The position numbers and the translations under genes are program-made. A model generated the notes under the pieces. It saw nothing but the letters and a program-made list of their open reading frames with translations, was not told where the DNA came from and did not search any database. DNA of 64,000 bases from Haloterrigena salifodinae (GTDB taxonomy: Archaea; Halobacteriota; Halobacteria; Halobacteriales; Natrialbaceae): assembly GCF_003977755.1 (NCBI RefSeq), contig NZ_RQWN01000005.1, forward strand, positions 62,001 to 126,000. Reading direction: 5' to 3'. This document shows positions 25,610-34,477 of this stretch, one piece after another (within the stretch, counting starts at the first letter, position 1; each line of letters opens with the position of its first letter).

Positions 25610-26965
25610 ATGGATCGAACGTCGGGTGAGCGTCGGCTCGCGAGTGATTCTGACTCGCTGCTAAGCGCCGACGCGACCCCCCTCGTCAGCGCCAGCCGGA
25701 AACTCGAGGACGTGTCGTTCGGCGCGGTCGTCGACGCCGACGACGAGTCGCGAGTGCTCTGGTCGACGCCCGACGGACTGGAGATCGTCGGCCGAGGCGT
25801 CGCCGCTCGCCTCACGGCCGACGGAACCGAGCGGTTCGACCGACTCCGGGCCCGCGCGAACCGGGCGTTCGACGGCCTCGAACACGACGGTCCACGCGTC
25901 GCCCGACCGCGGGCCTTCGGCGGCCTCTCCTTTCACGACGGCCACGAACCGACACCGCCGTGGACCGGATTTCGGGCGGGTGAGTTCGTCGTTCCGCAGA
26001 TACTGGTCGTTCGGAGCGGCGCGGACACCTGGCTGACGGCCGTCGCGTCGGACCACGAGACGCCGGCGGATCGACTCGAGCGCTGGACCGACCGGCTCCG
26101 GGAGCTGCCGTCGATGCGACCGAGCGGCGACGGCCCCGGCGTCGAATCGACCCGGCGAACCACGTCGCGCGCGGACTGGACCGCCCAGGTCGAGACCGCC
26201 CTCGAGCGGATCGACCGGGGCGAGCTCACCAAGGTCGTCCTCGCGCAGGCGCTGTCGGTCGACCTCGAGGGACCGGTCGACGTCCCCGAGACGCTCGAGC
26301 GGCTGCGCCGCCGGTACCCGAACTGTTACCGGTTCCTGATCGGTCGCGAAGACGGCGGCACGTTCTTCGGCGCGCCGCCGGAACGGCTCGTCTCCAAGCG
26401 CGGCGACCGCGTCGAGACGGAAGCACTCGCGGGATCGATGCCACGCGGCGAAACACCCGAAGCCGACCGGGCCTACGCCGACGAGATGCGCGACAGCGAG
26501 AAGTTTCAGCGCGAACACGGCCTCGTCGCCGACGCGATCCGCGAGCAACTCGAACCGCTCACGAGCGACCTGACGATCGACGAGCGGACGCTCAGGCGAC
26601 TGGCGAACATTCAACACCTGCAGACGCCGATCGAAGCGACCCTCGAGGGCGATCGCCACGTTCTGGAAATCGTCGAGGCGCTGCACCCGACCCCGGCGGT
26701 CGGGGGCGTGCCGCCCGCGGCGGCCTGGGAAACGATCCGCGACGCCGAGACGTTCGATCGCGGCTGGTACGCGGCGCCGATCGGTTGGTTCGACGCCGCC
26801 GGCGACGGCGAGTTCGCGGTCGGCCTCCGCTCGGGGATCGCGACCGACGAGACGGTCACGCTCTTCGCGGGCAGCGGCATCGTCGCCGACAGCGACCCCG
26901 ACGAGGAGTGGGAGGAGGTACAGCTGAAGTTCCGACCGATCCTCGACGAACTGGACGACCGATGA
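25610..26965 (+). CDS. menF: Isochorismate synthase
   Basis: This 451-residue chorismate-using enzyme turns chorismate into isochorismate, the entry step of menaquinone synthesis. The C-terminal chorismate-binding domain shows TKVVLAQALSVDL, the Ala/Gly-rich block AGSMPRGETPEADR, the helix EKFQREHGLV and the metal-binding end HPTPAVGGVPP ... GSGIVADSDPDEEWEEV. Its stop overlaps the menD start by 4 bases (ATGA), confirming the assignment by context. It is expected in the cytoplasm. Confidence 0.94.
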   Translation: MDRTSGERRLASDSDSLLSADATPLVSASRKLEDVSFGAVVDADDESRVLWSTPDGLEIVGRGVAARLTADGTERFDRLRARANRAFDGLEHDGPRVARPRAFGGLSFHDGHEPTPPWTGFRAGEFVVPQILVVRSGADTWLTAVASDHETPADRLERWTDRLRELPSMRPSGDGPGVESTRRTTSRADWTAQVETALERIDRGELTKVVLAQALSVDLEGPVDVPETLERLRRRYPNCYRFLIGREDGGTFFGAPPERLVSKRGDRVETEALAGSMPRGETPEADRAYADEMRDSEKFQREHGLVADAIREQLEPLTSDLTIDERTLRRLANIQHLQTPIEATLEGDRHVLEIVEALHPTPAVGGVPPAAAWETIRDAETFDRGWYAAPIGWFDAAGDGEFAVGLRSGIATDETVTLFAGSGIVADSDPDEEWEEVQLKFRPILDELDDR

Positions 26966-28764
26966 GCGCACCGAACCGCGCGACGCTGTGGGGCCGCGTG
27001 CTCGTCGACGAACTCGCGAAGGCCGGCCTCGAGGCGGTCTGTATCGCTCCCGGAAGCCGGTCGACGCCGCTGACGGTCGCCTTCGCCGCACACGAGGAGA
27101 TCGACGTCTACTCCCACCTCGACGAGCGCTCGGCGGCGTACTTCGCGCTCGGGCGAGCGCGCCGGACCGGCGAGCCGACGGCGCTGGTTTCGACCTCCGG
27201 GACGGCGACCGCGAACTTTCATCCGGCCGTGATGGAGGCCGATCAGGCGCGCGTCCCGCTGCTCGTTCTCACGGCGGACCGCCCGCACGAACTCCGGGAC
27301 AGCGGCGCGAATCAGACGGTCGACCAGGTCAAACTCTACGGCGACGCGGTCCGCTGGGACGCTGAACTCCCCGATCCCGAAGCCGACGAGCGCAAGGTGC
27401 GGAGTCTCCGGACGACTGCCGCCCGTGCGCTGTCCGAGACGGGCGGCGTCGATCCCGGTCCCGTCCACCTGAACTGTCCGTTCCGCAAGCCCCTCGAGCC
27501 GATCGAGGTGCCCGACGCCGTCCCCGACACGTTCGCGGAGACGCTCGCCGGACGCGGACGCGACGGCGCGTTCGTCGACACCGAGTCGGGAACGCGGTCG
27601 CTCGCGGACGCGCAATACGACGGCCTCGTCCGGACGCTCGAGGACGCCGACCGACCGCTGATCGTCGCAGGGCCAGCGGATCCTGCCGATCTGTCCGTGC
27701 TCGATCCCGACCGCGTCGCGACCGTCGCCGAGCGCGTCGGCGCGCCGATCCTCGCGGATCCGCTCTCGAACCTGCGGTTCGGCCCGCACGTCGACCGGGA
27801 GTCCGCGACGGGGCCGGTGTACGGCGGCTACGACGCCTACGTCGACACCCTGCCGGAGCCCGACGCCGTCGTTCGGTTCGGCGCGTCCCCGACCTCGAAA
27901 CCCCTGCGACACGCGCTGCGGGATTCGGACGCTCGTCAGTTCCTGCTCGACCCCGCGGGCGACTGGCGCGAGGCGACGTTCACCGCGACGGACCTGCTGG
28001 CCGCGTCGCCGGGGCCCGTCTTCGAGGGGCTGTGCGAACGCCTCGAGACGGACGCCGGAGCAAAGACGGGCTCCGAAAACGAGTGGCTGGCCGCGTTTGC
28101 CGCCGCGGAGCGTCGCCACTGGGCGGTTCGGGACGCGGCCCTCGAGTCGGCATCCCTCGAATCCGAGCCGTTCGAAGGGGCCGTTCTCGCCGACGTCTTC
28201 GAGGAGGCGCCCGATCCCGCGACGATCTTCGTGTCCAACAGCATGCCGATCCGGGACGCCGACCGGTTCGGTCGGCCCCGCGACGCCGACCTAACGGTGC
28301 TGTCAAATCGCGGCGCCAGCGGGATCGACGGGATCACGAGCACGGCGCTCGGCGCCGGCAGCACGACCGACGAGCCGCTGGTGCTCGTCACCGGCGATCT
28401 GGCCTTCTACCACGATTCCAACGGGCTGCTCGCCGTCGACCGCTGCGGCGTCGACGCCACGATCGTCCTGCTGGACAACGACGGCGGCGGCATCTTCCAC
28501 GAACTCCCGATCGAGGAGTTCGAACCCCCTTTCACGGACCAGTTCAAGACGCCCCACGGCCTCGAGTTCGACGCGCTGGCAGATTTCTACGACCTCGCGT
28601 TCGAGCGCGTCGCCCCCGTCGACTTCGCGAGCGCGTATCGGCGGTCGCTCGAGTCCGAGGGAACGCAGGTGCTCGCCGTCGAATTCGACTCCGAGGCGAG
28701 CCATCGGCGGCGGGACGCGCTCGCGGAACGGATTCGCGAGGAGCTTCGAGGCGAGGGCGAGTAG
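26962..28764 (+). CDS. menD: 2-succinyl-5-enolpyruvyl-6-hydroxy-3-cyclohexene-1-carboxylate synthase (SEPHCHC synthase)
   Basis: This 600-residue thiamine-diphosphate enzyme joins 2-oxoglutarate to isochorismate. The N-terminal domain has IAPGSRSTPL, DERSAAYFALG and VSTSGTATANFHPAV with the catalytic glutamate region. The C-terminal ThDP/metal motif lies in VTGDLAFYHDSNGLLAV ... LLDNDGGGIFHELP. It starts inside the menF stop codon and is translationally coupled to it. The next men gene is 4.4 kb further on. Confidence 0.95.
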   Translation: MSAPNRATLWGRVLVDELAKAGLEAVCIAPGSRSTPLTVAFAAHEEIDVYSHLDERSAAYFALGRARRTGEPTALVSTSGTATANFHPAVMEADQARVPLLVLTADRPHELRDSGANQTVDQVKLYGDAVRWDAELPDPEADERKVRSLRTTAARALSETGGVDPGPVHLNCPFRKPLEPIEVPDAVPDTFAETLAGRGRDGAFVDTESGTRSLADAQYDGLVRTLEDADRPLIVAGPADPADLSVLDPDRVATVAERVGAPILADPLSNLRFGPHVDRESATGPVYGGYDAYVDTLPEPDAVVRFGASPTSKPLRHALRDSDARQFLLDPAGDWREATFTATDLLAASPGPVFEGLCERLETDAGAKTGSENEWLAAFAAAERRHWAVRDAALESASLESEPFEGAVLADVFEEAPDPATIFVSNSMPIRDADRFGRPRDADLTVLSNRGASGIDGITSTALGAGSTTDEPLVLVTGDLAFYHDSNGLLAVDRCGVDATIVLLDNDGGGIFHELPIEEFEPPFTDQFKTPHGLEFDALADFYDLAFERVAPVDFASAYRRSLESEGTQVLAVEFDSEASHRRRDALAERIREELRGEGE

Positions 28765-28798
28765 TTTCGTCACAGCGTTTCCGGTTGTCCATTCCTAC

Positions 28799-28923
28799 AG
28801 TGGCGCACGCTGTGCCGCGGTTCACCGCGGCACGAATACGTGCGAGGGATGAGTGAGCGAAGTGAACGAACGAATCGGCTGGGGAGGGCGTGGTGATTCT
28901 CCGTTGCCAGCGCGAGCAGAACG
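28799..28923 (-). repeat. Dispersed intergenic repeat, copy B (inverted relative to copy A)
   Basis: Read on the minus strand it gives TTCTGCTCGCGCTGGCAACGG, then CCACGCCCTCCCCAGCCGATTCG, CTCATCCCTCGCACG, and ends CAGCGTGCGCCACTG. The inner part holds a perfect hairpin GTGCCGCGGTTCACCGCGGCAC. It follows menD and lies before the convergent J-domain gene, filling most of the 231-base gap. Confidence 0.7.
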
Positions 28924-28995
28924 TTTCAGTTTCCGGTTTTCGCGAAATAGAACCAGAATCATTACGCCTACAACCAACTGAACCGAACGGAACGC

Positions 28996-30078
28996 TTAGG
29001 GACGAAGTGCCCACCAGAGCGCGAGAGCGTAGCCAAAGGGGATCCAGGCGAAGCCGAGCGCGACCAGCCCGACCAGCGAGAACGATGAGACGGGGTCCAT
29101 CCACACCATCCCAATCGGGAACAGCAGGCTCCAAGAGCCGAACAGCACGGCCGCGACCCGCGGTCTAGTGAGCAAGTATCCGACGAGACCGAGCGTACAG
29201 ACGACGACGATGGCCTTGACCGGCGCCGAGAACACCGGCGTCAGCGCTACCGCGATGAACACCGGATAGAGCAGCCAGCAACAGCCGATCGTCACCGCCG
29301 TCGAGTACTCGAGGGACTGGCCCTCCCACTCGAGGTCAACGTCGTCCGTCCAGTCGTGGACGGCGTACTGGAACGCCGACGCCTCGGCGTCGACATCGGC
29401 ACCGGTAGCCGTCGCGGTCGACCCACTGCGTGTCGAGGTTGCCGACGCCGTCGTCTCGTCGCCGAACGACCACCCGCCCGTCGCCCGCTGTCGGGTCCGC
29501 TGCCGGCGTCGCCGCTTGCGCTGTCGCGCGTGATGGCTCTCGGTTCGCGCGCCGCGTTGAGATCCGGAGCGGTCCGAGTCGGTCCGACTCGAACCAGTGG
29601 CGCTTCGACCTCCGGCCCGACCTCGGTCGCTCTTCGATTCCGTTCTCGAGTTCGTCCGCTGCGTTGTTCTCGATCCCGTCGCGTTCGCGCTCGCATCGGT
29701 ACTCGAATCGCTGGTCGTCGACGCGTTTGCTGCGTTCGACGACGATGCGTTTGAGCCAGCCGTTGACGCGTTCGACGCAGTCCTTCTCGACGTGTCCGAC
29801 CCGTCGGTCGACGCACTCGAGTCGTCCCCAGTCTCCCCAGCGGAGTGGTCGGCGAGACGGACGTAGGACTCGTGGCCCAGTCGGTCGTACCGGGCCCGCT
29901 CGGTGCCGTCAGTCAGCACCGATTCCGCCGTCGAGACGCGCTTGAACTGCTCGGCGGCGTCGGGCGCGTCGTTGTGGTCCGGATGGGTCTCGAGGACGCG
30001 CTCGCGGTAGGCGGTTTGAATCTCCTCGCGAGTCGCGTCCGAATCGACCTCGAGGACGTCGTAGTACGTCTCGCCCAT
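28996..30078 (-). CDS. Membrane-anchored J-domain (DnaJ-like) protein
   Basis: Residues 4-70 form a J domain with the HPD motif at 32-34 (ETHPDHND). A very long Ser/Thr/Asp- and Arg-rich linker (about 75-225) follows. The C-terminal part has about four hydrophobic segments (for example TIGCCWLLYPVFIAVALTPVF and VLFGSWSLLFPIGMVWM). Standard DnaJ lacks this layout, so it is probably a membrane-tethered co-chaperone that recruits DnaK locally. The linker is low in complexity. It runs opposite to the men genes around it and is not part of their operon. Confidence 0.82.
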   Translation of the reverse strand: MGETYYDVLEVDSDATREEIQTAYRERVLETHPDHNDAPDAAEQFKRVSTAESVLTDGTERARYDRLGHESYVRLADHSAGETGDDSSASTDGSDTSRRTASNASTAGSNASSSNAANASTTSDSSTDASANATGSRTTQRTNSRTESKSDRGRAGGRSATGSSRTDSDRSGSQRGARTESHHARQRKRRRRQRTRQRATGGWSFGDETTASATSTRSGSTATATGADVDAEASAFQYAVHDWTDDVDLEWEGQSLEYSTAVTIGCCWLLYPVFIAVALTPVFSAPVKAIVVVCTLGLVGYLLTRPRVAAVLFGSWSLLFPIGMVWMDPVSSFSLVGLVALGFAWIPFGYALALWWALRP

Positions 30079-30520
30079 CGCCTTCGGAGTCGAACGGCCG
30101 GCTGAAAAACCAATCGGCTTAGATGATCGCCGTCAGAGTCCGGGTTGGAAACTGAAAGTGGCGTCTCGGTACGTCGTTTCTCGGACTGATGTATCGTATA
30201 GCGCTATATCAAATAGGGCGTTGGATCGAGACGGCGTGTCGACTCTCTGGCGACGATATCGGACTCCTGAGCGTCTGGAGGCGTCGAACTCGGTTGACGG
30301 ATGCGAACCGTGCCGGATTCAGATTCAGCGTACGATCGAGACGCGACTCGAGGCCGGTGGCCCGAGCGATCGCCGCCACGTGATTCGGATCGGCGTGCGG
30401 CGCTCGGAGCGAAGCCACTAACCACCCATCAGTACTGATACGTTCCGGACCGGATACAGAGAAATTCAATAGTAGATATATTATAAGAAACTATGGCCGA
30501 CACACCGACAGTGACGTGCG
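30079..30520. other. Gene-free divergent interval upstream of the beta-helix gene
   Basis: These 442 bases separate the divergent J-domain and beta-helix genes. Short frames exist in several phases but none has a start signal or plausible protein. A TATA-like TTATAA lies at 30481-30486, 35-40 bases before the ATG at 30521, in an AT-rich stretch (30460-30490). I see no repeat-family copy here. Confidence 0.55.
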
Positions 30521-31879
30521 ATGTCCAACGACACCGACGTCACCAGCGGCCGGCGGTTCGGACAGTCGACGCGACGAACGTTCCTCGGCGGCCTCGGAGC
30601 GACCGCCGGAATCGGCGCGTTGACCGGACTCGGCGAGGCGCGAGGACGCGGCGGTGACGCGCTCTCGAGTGCGAGCTACTCCGTCGTCCGCAGCGACGGT
30701 CGCGGACCGAACGGCAACGGGGCGACGGGCCGCGGCGGGTGGTGGAACCGCGGTTCGGGACGCGATCGCGACAAGGGCGGCGCCGGCTCCCTCGTCCTCG
30801 AGGCCGGGTCCGGTCGCGTCGCGTTCTCGACCGACGGCACCGCCGACGAGGCGTTCCAGTACGCCTTCGACGAACTCGCCTCGAGCGGCGGCACCGTCGT
30901 CGCGGGCGGCGGCGACTTCCCGTTCGGCGGTCCGGCCACGATCGGCGACGACACGGCGCTGGTCGGCCAGCAGGGAACGCGGTTCGTCGTCGCCGACGGG
31001 GAAGACCCCGCGACAACCGACGAACCGTCGGGCCACGACCTGATCCGCGTCCGCGGCGACGATGCGACGGTCGCCAATATCGAGTTCGACGCGAACGGAA
31101 CACAACTCGACAACCACGCGATTCAGGCCGACGACTGCGACGGCCTGCTGGTGGCGAACAACCACACCGTCGACGGCTTCCAGATGGCGATCTCGTTTTC
31201 GCGGTGTACGAACGTGCAGATCGTCGGCAACGAGGTGCTCGATCCCAACTGGTACGGCATCACCGCTCGAGCCGCGCCGACCGGCGGCGAGCGGGATCTG
31301 CGCCGCTCCGAGAACGTCGTCGTCGCGCGCAACTACGTCGCCGGCGTGACCTACAACAACATCGCCACCTACAACGTCAGCAACTTCTCCGTCTACGGCA
31401 ACGTCGTCGAGGACGGCGGCCACAGCCTCATCGCCTGCTCGCCCGCCCAGCAGGGCGCGATCGTCGGGAACGTCTGCCGGGACCTCGAGGAGTACGCCCC
31501 TGACCCCGGCGGCGAGGCGGGCATCGAGATCGAGTACAAGGAGACCCACGTCCGCGAGGAGATCGCCGGCACGCCGCTGGCGCGCTCGTACGACATCACG
31601 ATCTCGGGTAATCAGGTCGACAACTGTCCGGTCGGGATCCTCGCTCGGACCGTCCCCGCCGACGCCGACGACGAGGCCGCCCGCGAGGCGGAGCGGCCCT
31701 ACAGTTTCACCGTAACCGGGAACGCGATCAACGACGCCGCGGACGCCGGCATCCGGATCCGCTCCGGCGAGGCGGGCGTCGTTGCGACGAACACCGTTCG
31801 AAATAGTCCTGTGCCGATCGAGATCGACGAGACCTACGCCGTCGACATCCAGCAGGGACTGAACGCGACTCGAGAGTAA
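30521..31879 (+). CDS. Tat-exported right-handed beta-helix protein
   Basis: The 452-residue precursor has a Tat signal (RRTFLGGLGATAGIGALTGLGEA). From about residue 100 it shows beta-helix rungs rich in Asn and Val, such as ANIEFDANGTQLDNHAIQ, GLLVANNHTVDGFQMAI, VVARNYVAGVTYNNIATYNV and VTGNAINDAADAGIRIRSGEAG. This is the pattern of pectate-lyase-like or carbohydrate-binding parallel beta helices and of TIGR03808-like Tat proteins. Catalytic residues are not identified, so polysaccharide binding or lyase activity is only possible. No lipobox is seen, so it is probably secreted free. Confidence 0.82.
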   Translation: MSNDTDVTSGRRFGQSTRRTFLGGLGATAGIGALTGLGEARGRGGDALSSASYSVVRSDGRGPNGNGATGRGGWWNRGSGRDRDKGGAGSLVLEAGSGRVAFSTDGTADEAFQYAFDELASSGGTVVAGGGDFPFGGPATIGDDTALVGQQGTRFVVADGEDPATTDEPSGHDLIRVRGDDATVANIEFDANGTQLDNHAIQADDCDGLLVANNHTVDGFQMAISFSRCTNVQIVGNEVLDPNWYGITARAAPTGGERDLRRSENVVVARNYVAGVTYNNIATYNVSNFSVYGNVVEDGGHSLIACSPAQQGAIVGNVCRDLEEYAPDPGGEAGIEIEYKETHVREEIAGTPLARSYDITISGNQVDNCPVGILARTVPADADDEAAREAERPYSFTVTGNAINDAADAGIRIRSGEAGVVATNTVRNSPVPIEIDETYAVDIQQGLNATRE

Positions 31880-31927
31880 TCCCGCGATCTCGACCGTCCC
31901 TCGAGGGCGGCCTCGACACTTATACCG

Positions 31928-32812
31928 TTATTTCGCTGTGCCAGTTTGCCCGGCGAAGGGGCCACCGTCCCAGCCGCGAACGCGGGATCGCAGTCTCCAC
32001 TCGAGGAGCGCGAGCAGGGACAAGGCGACCGAGAGGAAGCAGAACAGAACCTCCGGATGCGCGTGGCGCTCCGGGGAGGGCTGCGGCGGAAACACCGTGC
32101 CCTCGACGATACTCGCCGTCCAGTAGGTGTAGAGGGCCATCGGTGTGACCAGTCCTCTCGTCAGCAGCGCGGTGAGGGCGATCACCGTGGCGATACACCC
32201 CGGGACGAGAATCGTGAGAACGGTCCATATATCGGATTGGTAGTACGCACCGGTGGAACTCAGTAGCCCGATACCGAGCCCGACGAGGAGGCCGCTTCCG
32301 AGGACCACTGCCCGGAGCTGCGATCGGGACAGCGGGAGCGTCGGAAGGTGCTGAAGCCGTTCGTTGCCGAGACCGTAGCCGCGCCGGAGCGCGAACTCGG
32401 CGACGCCGGCGACCAGCAGCAGCGAGAGCCACGCGTACCACGACTTCGCGTAGTTCGACGCGTAGAACGGACCCTCGACCAGGGCCCCCCAAAGCATGGG
32501 GGTTTCCTCAGGGAACGGCGCCGTCAGAACGGTGTGCACGACGCCGACGAGCAACGCGGCGAACCCGCCGGCAGGCGCGAGCAGTCTCGTGGCGGTCGTC
32601 GCGAACAGCGGGACGAATCCGAGCGCGAACACGCCGAGCCAGACGTGGGGCGCGTCGGCGACCGAGCCGATCGTCGCCGGGTTGAGGGCCGTCTCTCGTC
32701 CCGGCTCGAAAAACGGTGACCCCACGCGCTCGAGTAACTCGCGGGTCACCGTGACGTTCGCGAGGCCGCCGAGCAGTCCAGCAATGACCGATGCGATGAG
32801 CGAACGGTTCAT
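31928..32812 (-). CDS. Polytopic membrane protein of unknown function
   Basis: From ATG 32812 (MNRSLIASV) the product is 294 residues with about seven hydrophobic segments. Examples are VWLGVFALGFVPLFATTA, LVGVVHTVLTAPF and VVLGSGLLVGLGIGLL. No transporter signature or catalytic motif is evident. A longer start 24 bases upstream adds only a short hydrophilic leader. It runs opposite to the men genes and seems to be transcribed alone. Confidence 0.75.
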   Translation of the reverse strand: MNRSLIASVIAGLLGGLANVTVTRELLERVGSPFFEPGRETALNPATIGSVADAPHVWLGVFALGFVPLFATTATRLLAPAGGFAALLVGVVHTVLTAPFPEETPMLWGALVEGPFYASNYAKSWYAWLSLLLVAGVAEFALRRGYGLGNERLQHLPTLPLSRSQLRAVVLGSGLLVGLGIGLLSSTGAYYQSDIWTVLTILVPGCIATVIALTALLTRGLVTPMALYTYWTASIVEGTVFPPQPSPERHAHPEVLFCFLSVALSLLALLEWRLRSRVRGWDGGPFAGQTGTAK

Positions 32813-33185
32813 GCTGAACCATGCTCCGTCCGGCACGATCGACCGATCCGTTCGACCGCTCTATCGACGTGTTCGACCGGACTGTCGAATCGCTCGACCG
32901 CACTGCTGGACCATTCGGCGGCGCCGTCGAACGGGCAGATCACACTGTCCGCTGTCGTCCGTATATCCGTGCTAGTCGGAGGGCAAGCGAACATTCATTC
33001 TGACGATCTCTTGTTAGCAGAAAAACCATATCGATATCTCGACCTGCACGTTCCTATCGATCGGCGAGCTCCACCGCGGCTCGAGGACCATGTCCCCGGT
33101 GAGACGGGCCTCGAGTCATTCAGTCGCTCAGTCGCTCGAGCGCGACGCGAACCTATTTCACGGACCGCGGACCAACGTCGAGCCA
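32813..33185. other. Gene-free interval upstream of menB
   Basis: These 373 bases separate the divergent membrane-protein and menB genes. The part 32830-32935 is made of loosely repeated TCGACCG-like hexamers and gives spurious frames in several phases. The frame open upstream of menB (from 33090) is rejected because its residues do not match the enzyme's N-terminus. No RNA gene or repeat copy is seen. Confidence 0.55.
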
Positions 33186-34130
33186 ATGGTTTCGGAACTG
33201 TTCGACCCCGAGCGCTGGGAGCCGGTCGCGGAACTGAACGACGAGTTCAGCGACATCACCTACCATCGAGCGGTCGACTCCGGCACGGTCCGGATCGCCT
33301 TCGACCGGCCCGACGTGCGCAACGCCTTCCGGCCGGGCACCGTCGACGAACTGTACGACGCCCTGGATCACGCCAAGCGCCAGACCGACGTCGGCTGCAT
33401 CCTGCTGACCGGCAACGGGCCGTCCTCGAAGGACGGCGGCTGGGCGTTCTGCTCCGGCGGCGATCAGACGGTCCGCGGTGAGGACGGGTATCAGTACGGG
33501 GGTGACGAGGAGAGCGAGGCGCTTCGCGCCTCGGAAGACGCGAGCGGGCAGAGCCCGCGAGCGCGAGCCTCGGAGCAGGGACGGTTGCACATCCTCGAGG
33601 TCCAGCGTCTCATCCGCCACATTCCGAAGGTCGTCGTCGCCGTGGTGCCGGGATGGGCCGTCGGCGGCGGCCACTCGCTGCACGTCGTCTGCGACCTCAC
33701 ACTCGCGAGCGAAGAGCACGCGAAGTTCCTCCAGACCGACCCCGACGTGGCGAGCTACGACGCCGGCTTCGGCTCGGCCTATCTCGCAAAGCAGATCGGC
33801 CAGAAGAAGGCCCGCGAAGTCTTCTTCCTCGGGAAAACGTACGATGCCGACGAGGCCGCGGAGATGGGAATGGTCAACGAAGCGGTCCCCCACGAGGAGC
33901 TCGAGGAGACAGCCCTCGAGTGGGGCGAGCGCATCAACGCCAAGAGCCCGACGGCGATGCGGATGCTCAAGTACGCCTTCAACATGACCGACGACGGAAT
34001 GATCGGCCAGCAGGTCTTCGCCGGCGAGGCGACGCGACTGGGCTATATGACCGACGAGGCCAAGGAGGGCCGGGACGCCTTCGTCGAAGGCCGCGATCCC
34101 GATTTCGACGACTTTCCGTGGCACTACTGA
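33186..34130 (+). CDS. menB: 1,4-dihydroxy-2-naphthoyl-CoA synthase
   Basis: The 314-residue crotonase-fold enzyme closes the second ring of the naphthoquinone from o-succinylbenzoyl-CoA. Family motifs are present: FDRPDVRNAFRP, FCSGGDQTVRG (oxyanion hole), VVPGWAVGGGHSLHVVCDLT, and the C-terminal FNMTDDGM and FAGEATRLGYMTDEAKEG. A stretch of about 25 residues after GYQYGG is extra relative to the bacterial enzyme. It is encoded by small perfect DNA hairpins and lies in the flexible loop after the SGGDQ motif. The start at 33186 gives the usual N-terminus. Confidence 0.94.
   Translation: MVSELFDPERWEPVAELNDEFSDITYHRAVDSGTVRIAFDRPDVRNAFRPGTVDELYDALDHAKRQTDVGCILLTGNGPSSKDGGWAFCSGGDQTVRGEDGYQYGGDEESEALRASEDASGQSPRARASEQGRLHILEVQRLIRHIPKVVVAVVPGWAVGGGHSLHVVCDLTLASEEHAKFLQTDPDVASYDAGFGSAYLAKQIGQKKAREVFFLGKTYDADEAAEMGMVNEAVPHEELEETALEWGERINAKSPTAMRMLKYAFNMTDDGMIGQQVFAGEATRLGYMTDEAKEGRDAFVEGRDPDFDDFPWHY
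33515..33558 (+). repeat. Hairpin insertion inside menB
   Basis: Two perfect stem-loops lie head to tail. The first is CGAGGCGC-TTC-GCGCCTCG (33515-33533) and the second is GCGGGC-AGA-GCCCGC (33544-33558). They encode part of the extra loop residues (SEALRASEDASGQSPRARAS). The first has the same CGCTTCGCG centre as the small hairpins of the intergenic repeat copy A. Insertion of a mobile hairpin-type repeat into a tolerant loop is inferred. Confidence 0.6.
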
Positions 34131-34263
34131 GCGCCTGATCGATCCGATTCGCCGTCGGTGACTGTCTCGGATCGGATCGTAACTGTACGGGAGGCGACTC
34201 AACTCGGTCGAGCGCGCGTTTCATTCGTCGGTTTCGACGCCACTCAGCCCTCAGCCGTACTGC

Positions 34264-34352
34264 TACTGCTGGCAACGGGGATGCCACGTCCTCCCCAATT
34301 GATTCGCTTAGGCGGTCACCAGCGCGCGCCACCGCACGCCGGATCCACCACT
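34264..34352 (+). repeat. Dispersed intergenic repeat, copy C (short)
   Basis: TACTGCTGGCAACGGGGATGCCACGTCCTCCCCA is followed by a shortened middle (ATTGATTCGCTTAGG) and the end block CCAGCGCGCGCCACCGCACG. It lies in the 347-base gap 34131-34477 between menB and the DyP-like gene, in the same orientation as copy A. No gene is seen in the gap. Confidence 0.7.
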
Positions 34353-34477
34353 GGCGAGACGTCCCTGTTCGAGTGGGAGCGATTCCGTGTACACTGATAA
34401 CACTCCTTGAGCCGGTTGGTTCGACCCTGCGATTAGGGGAGAAAATCATTTGAGCGTCGGCGCCCGACTTCCGACCA

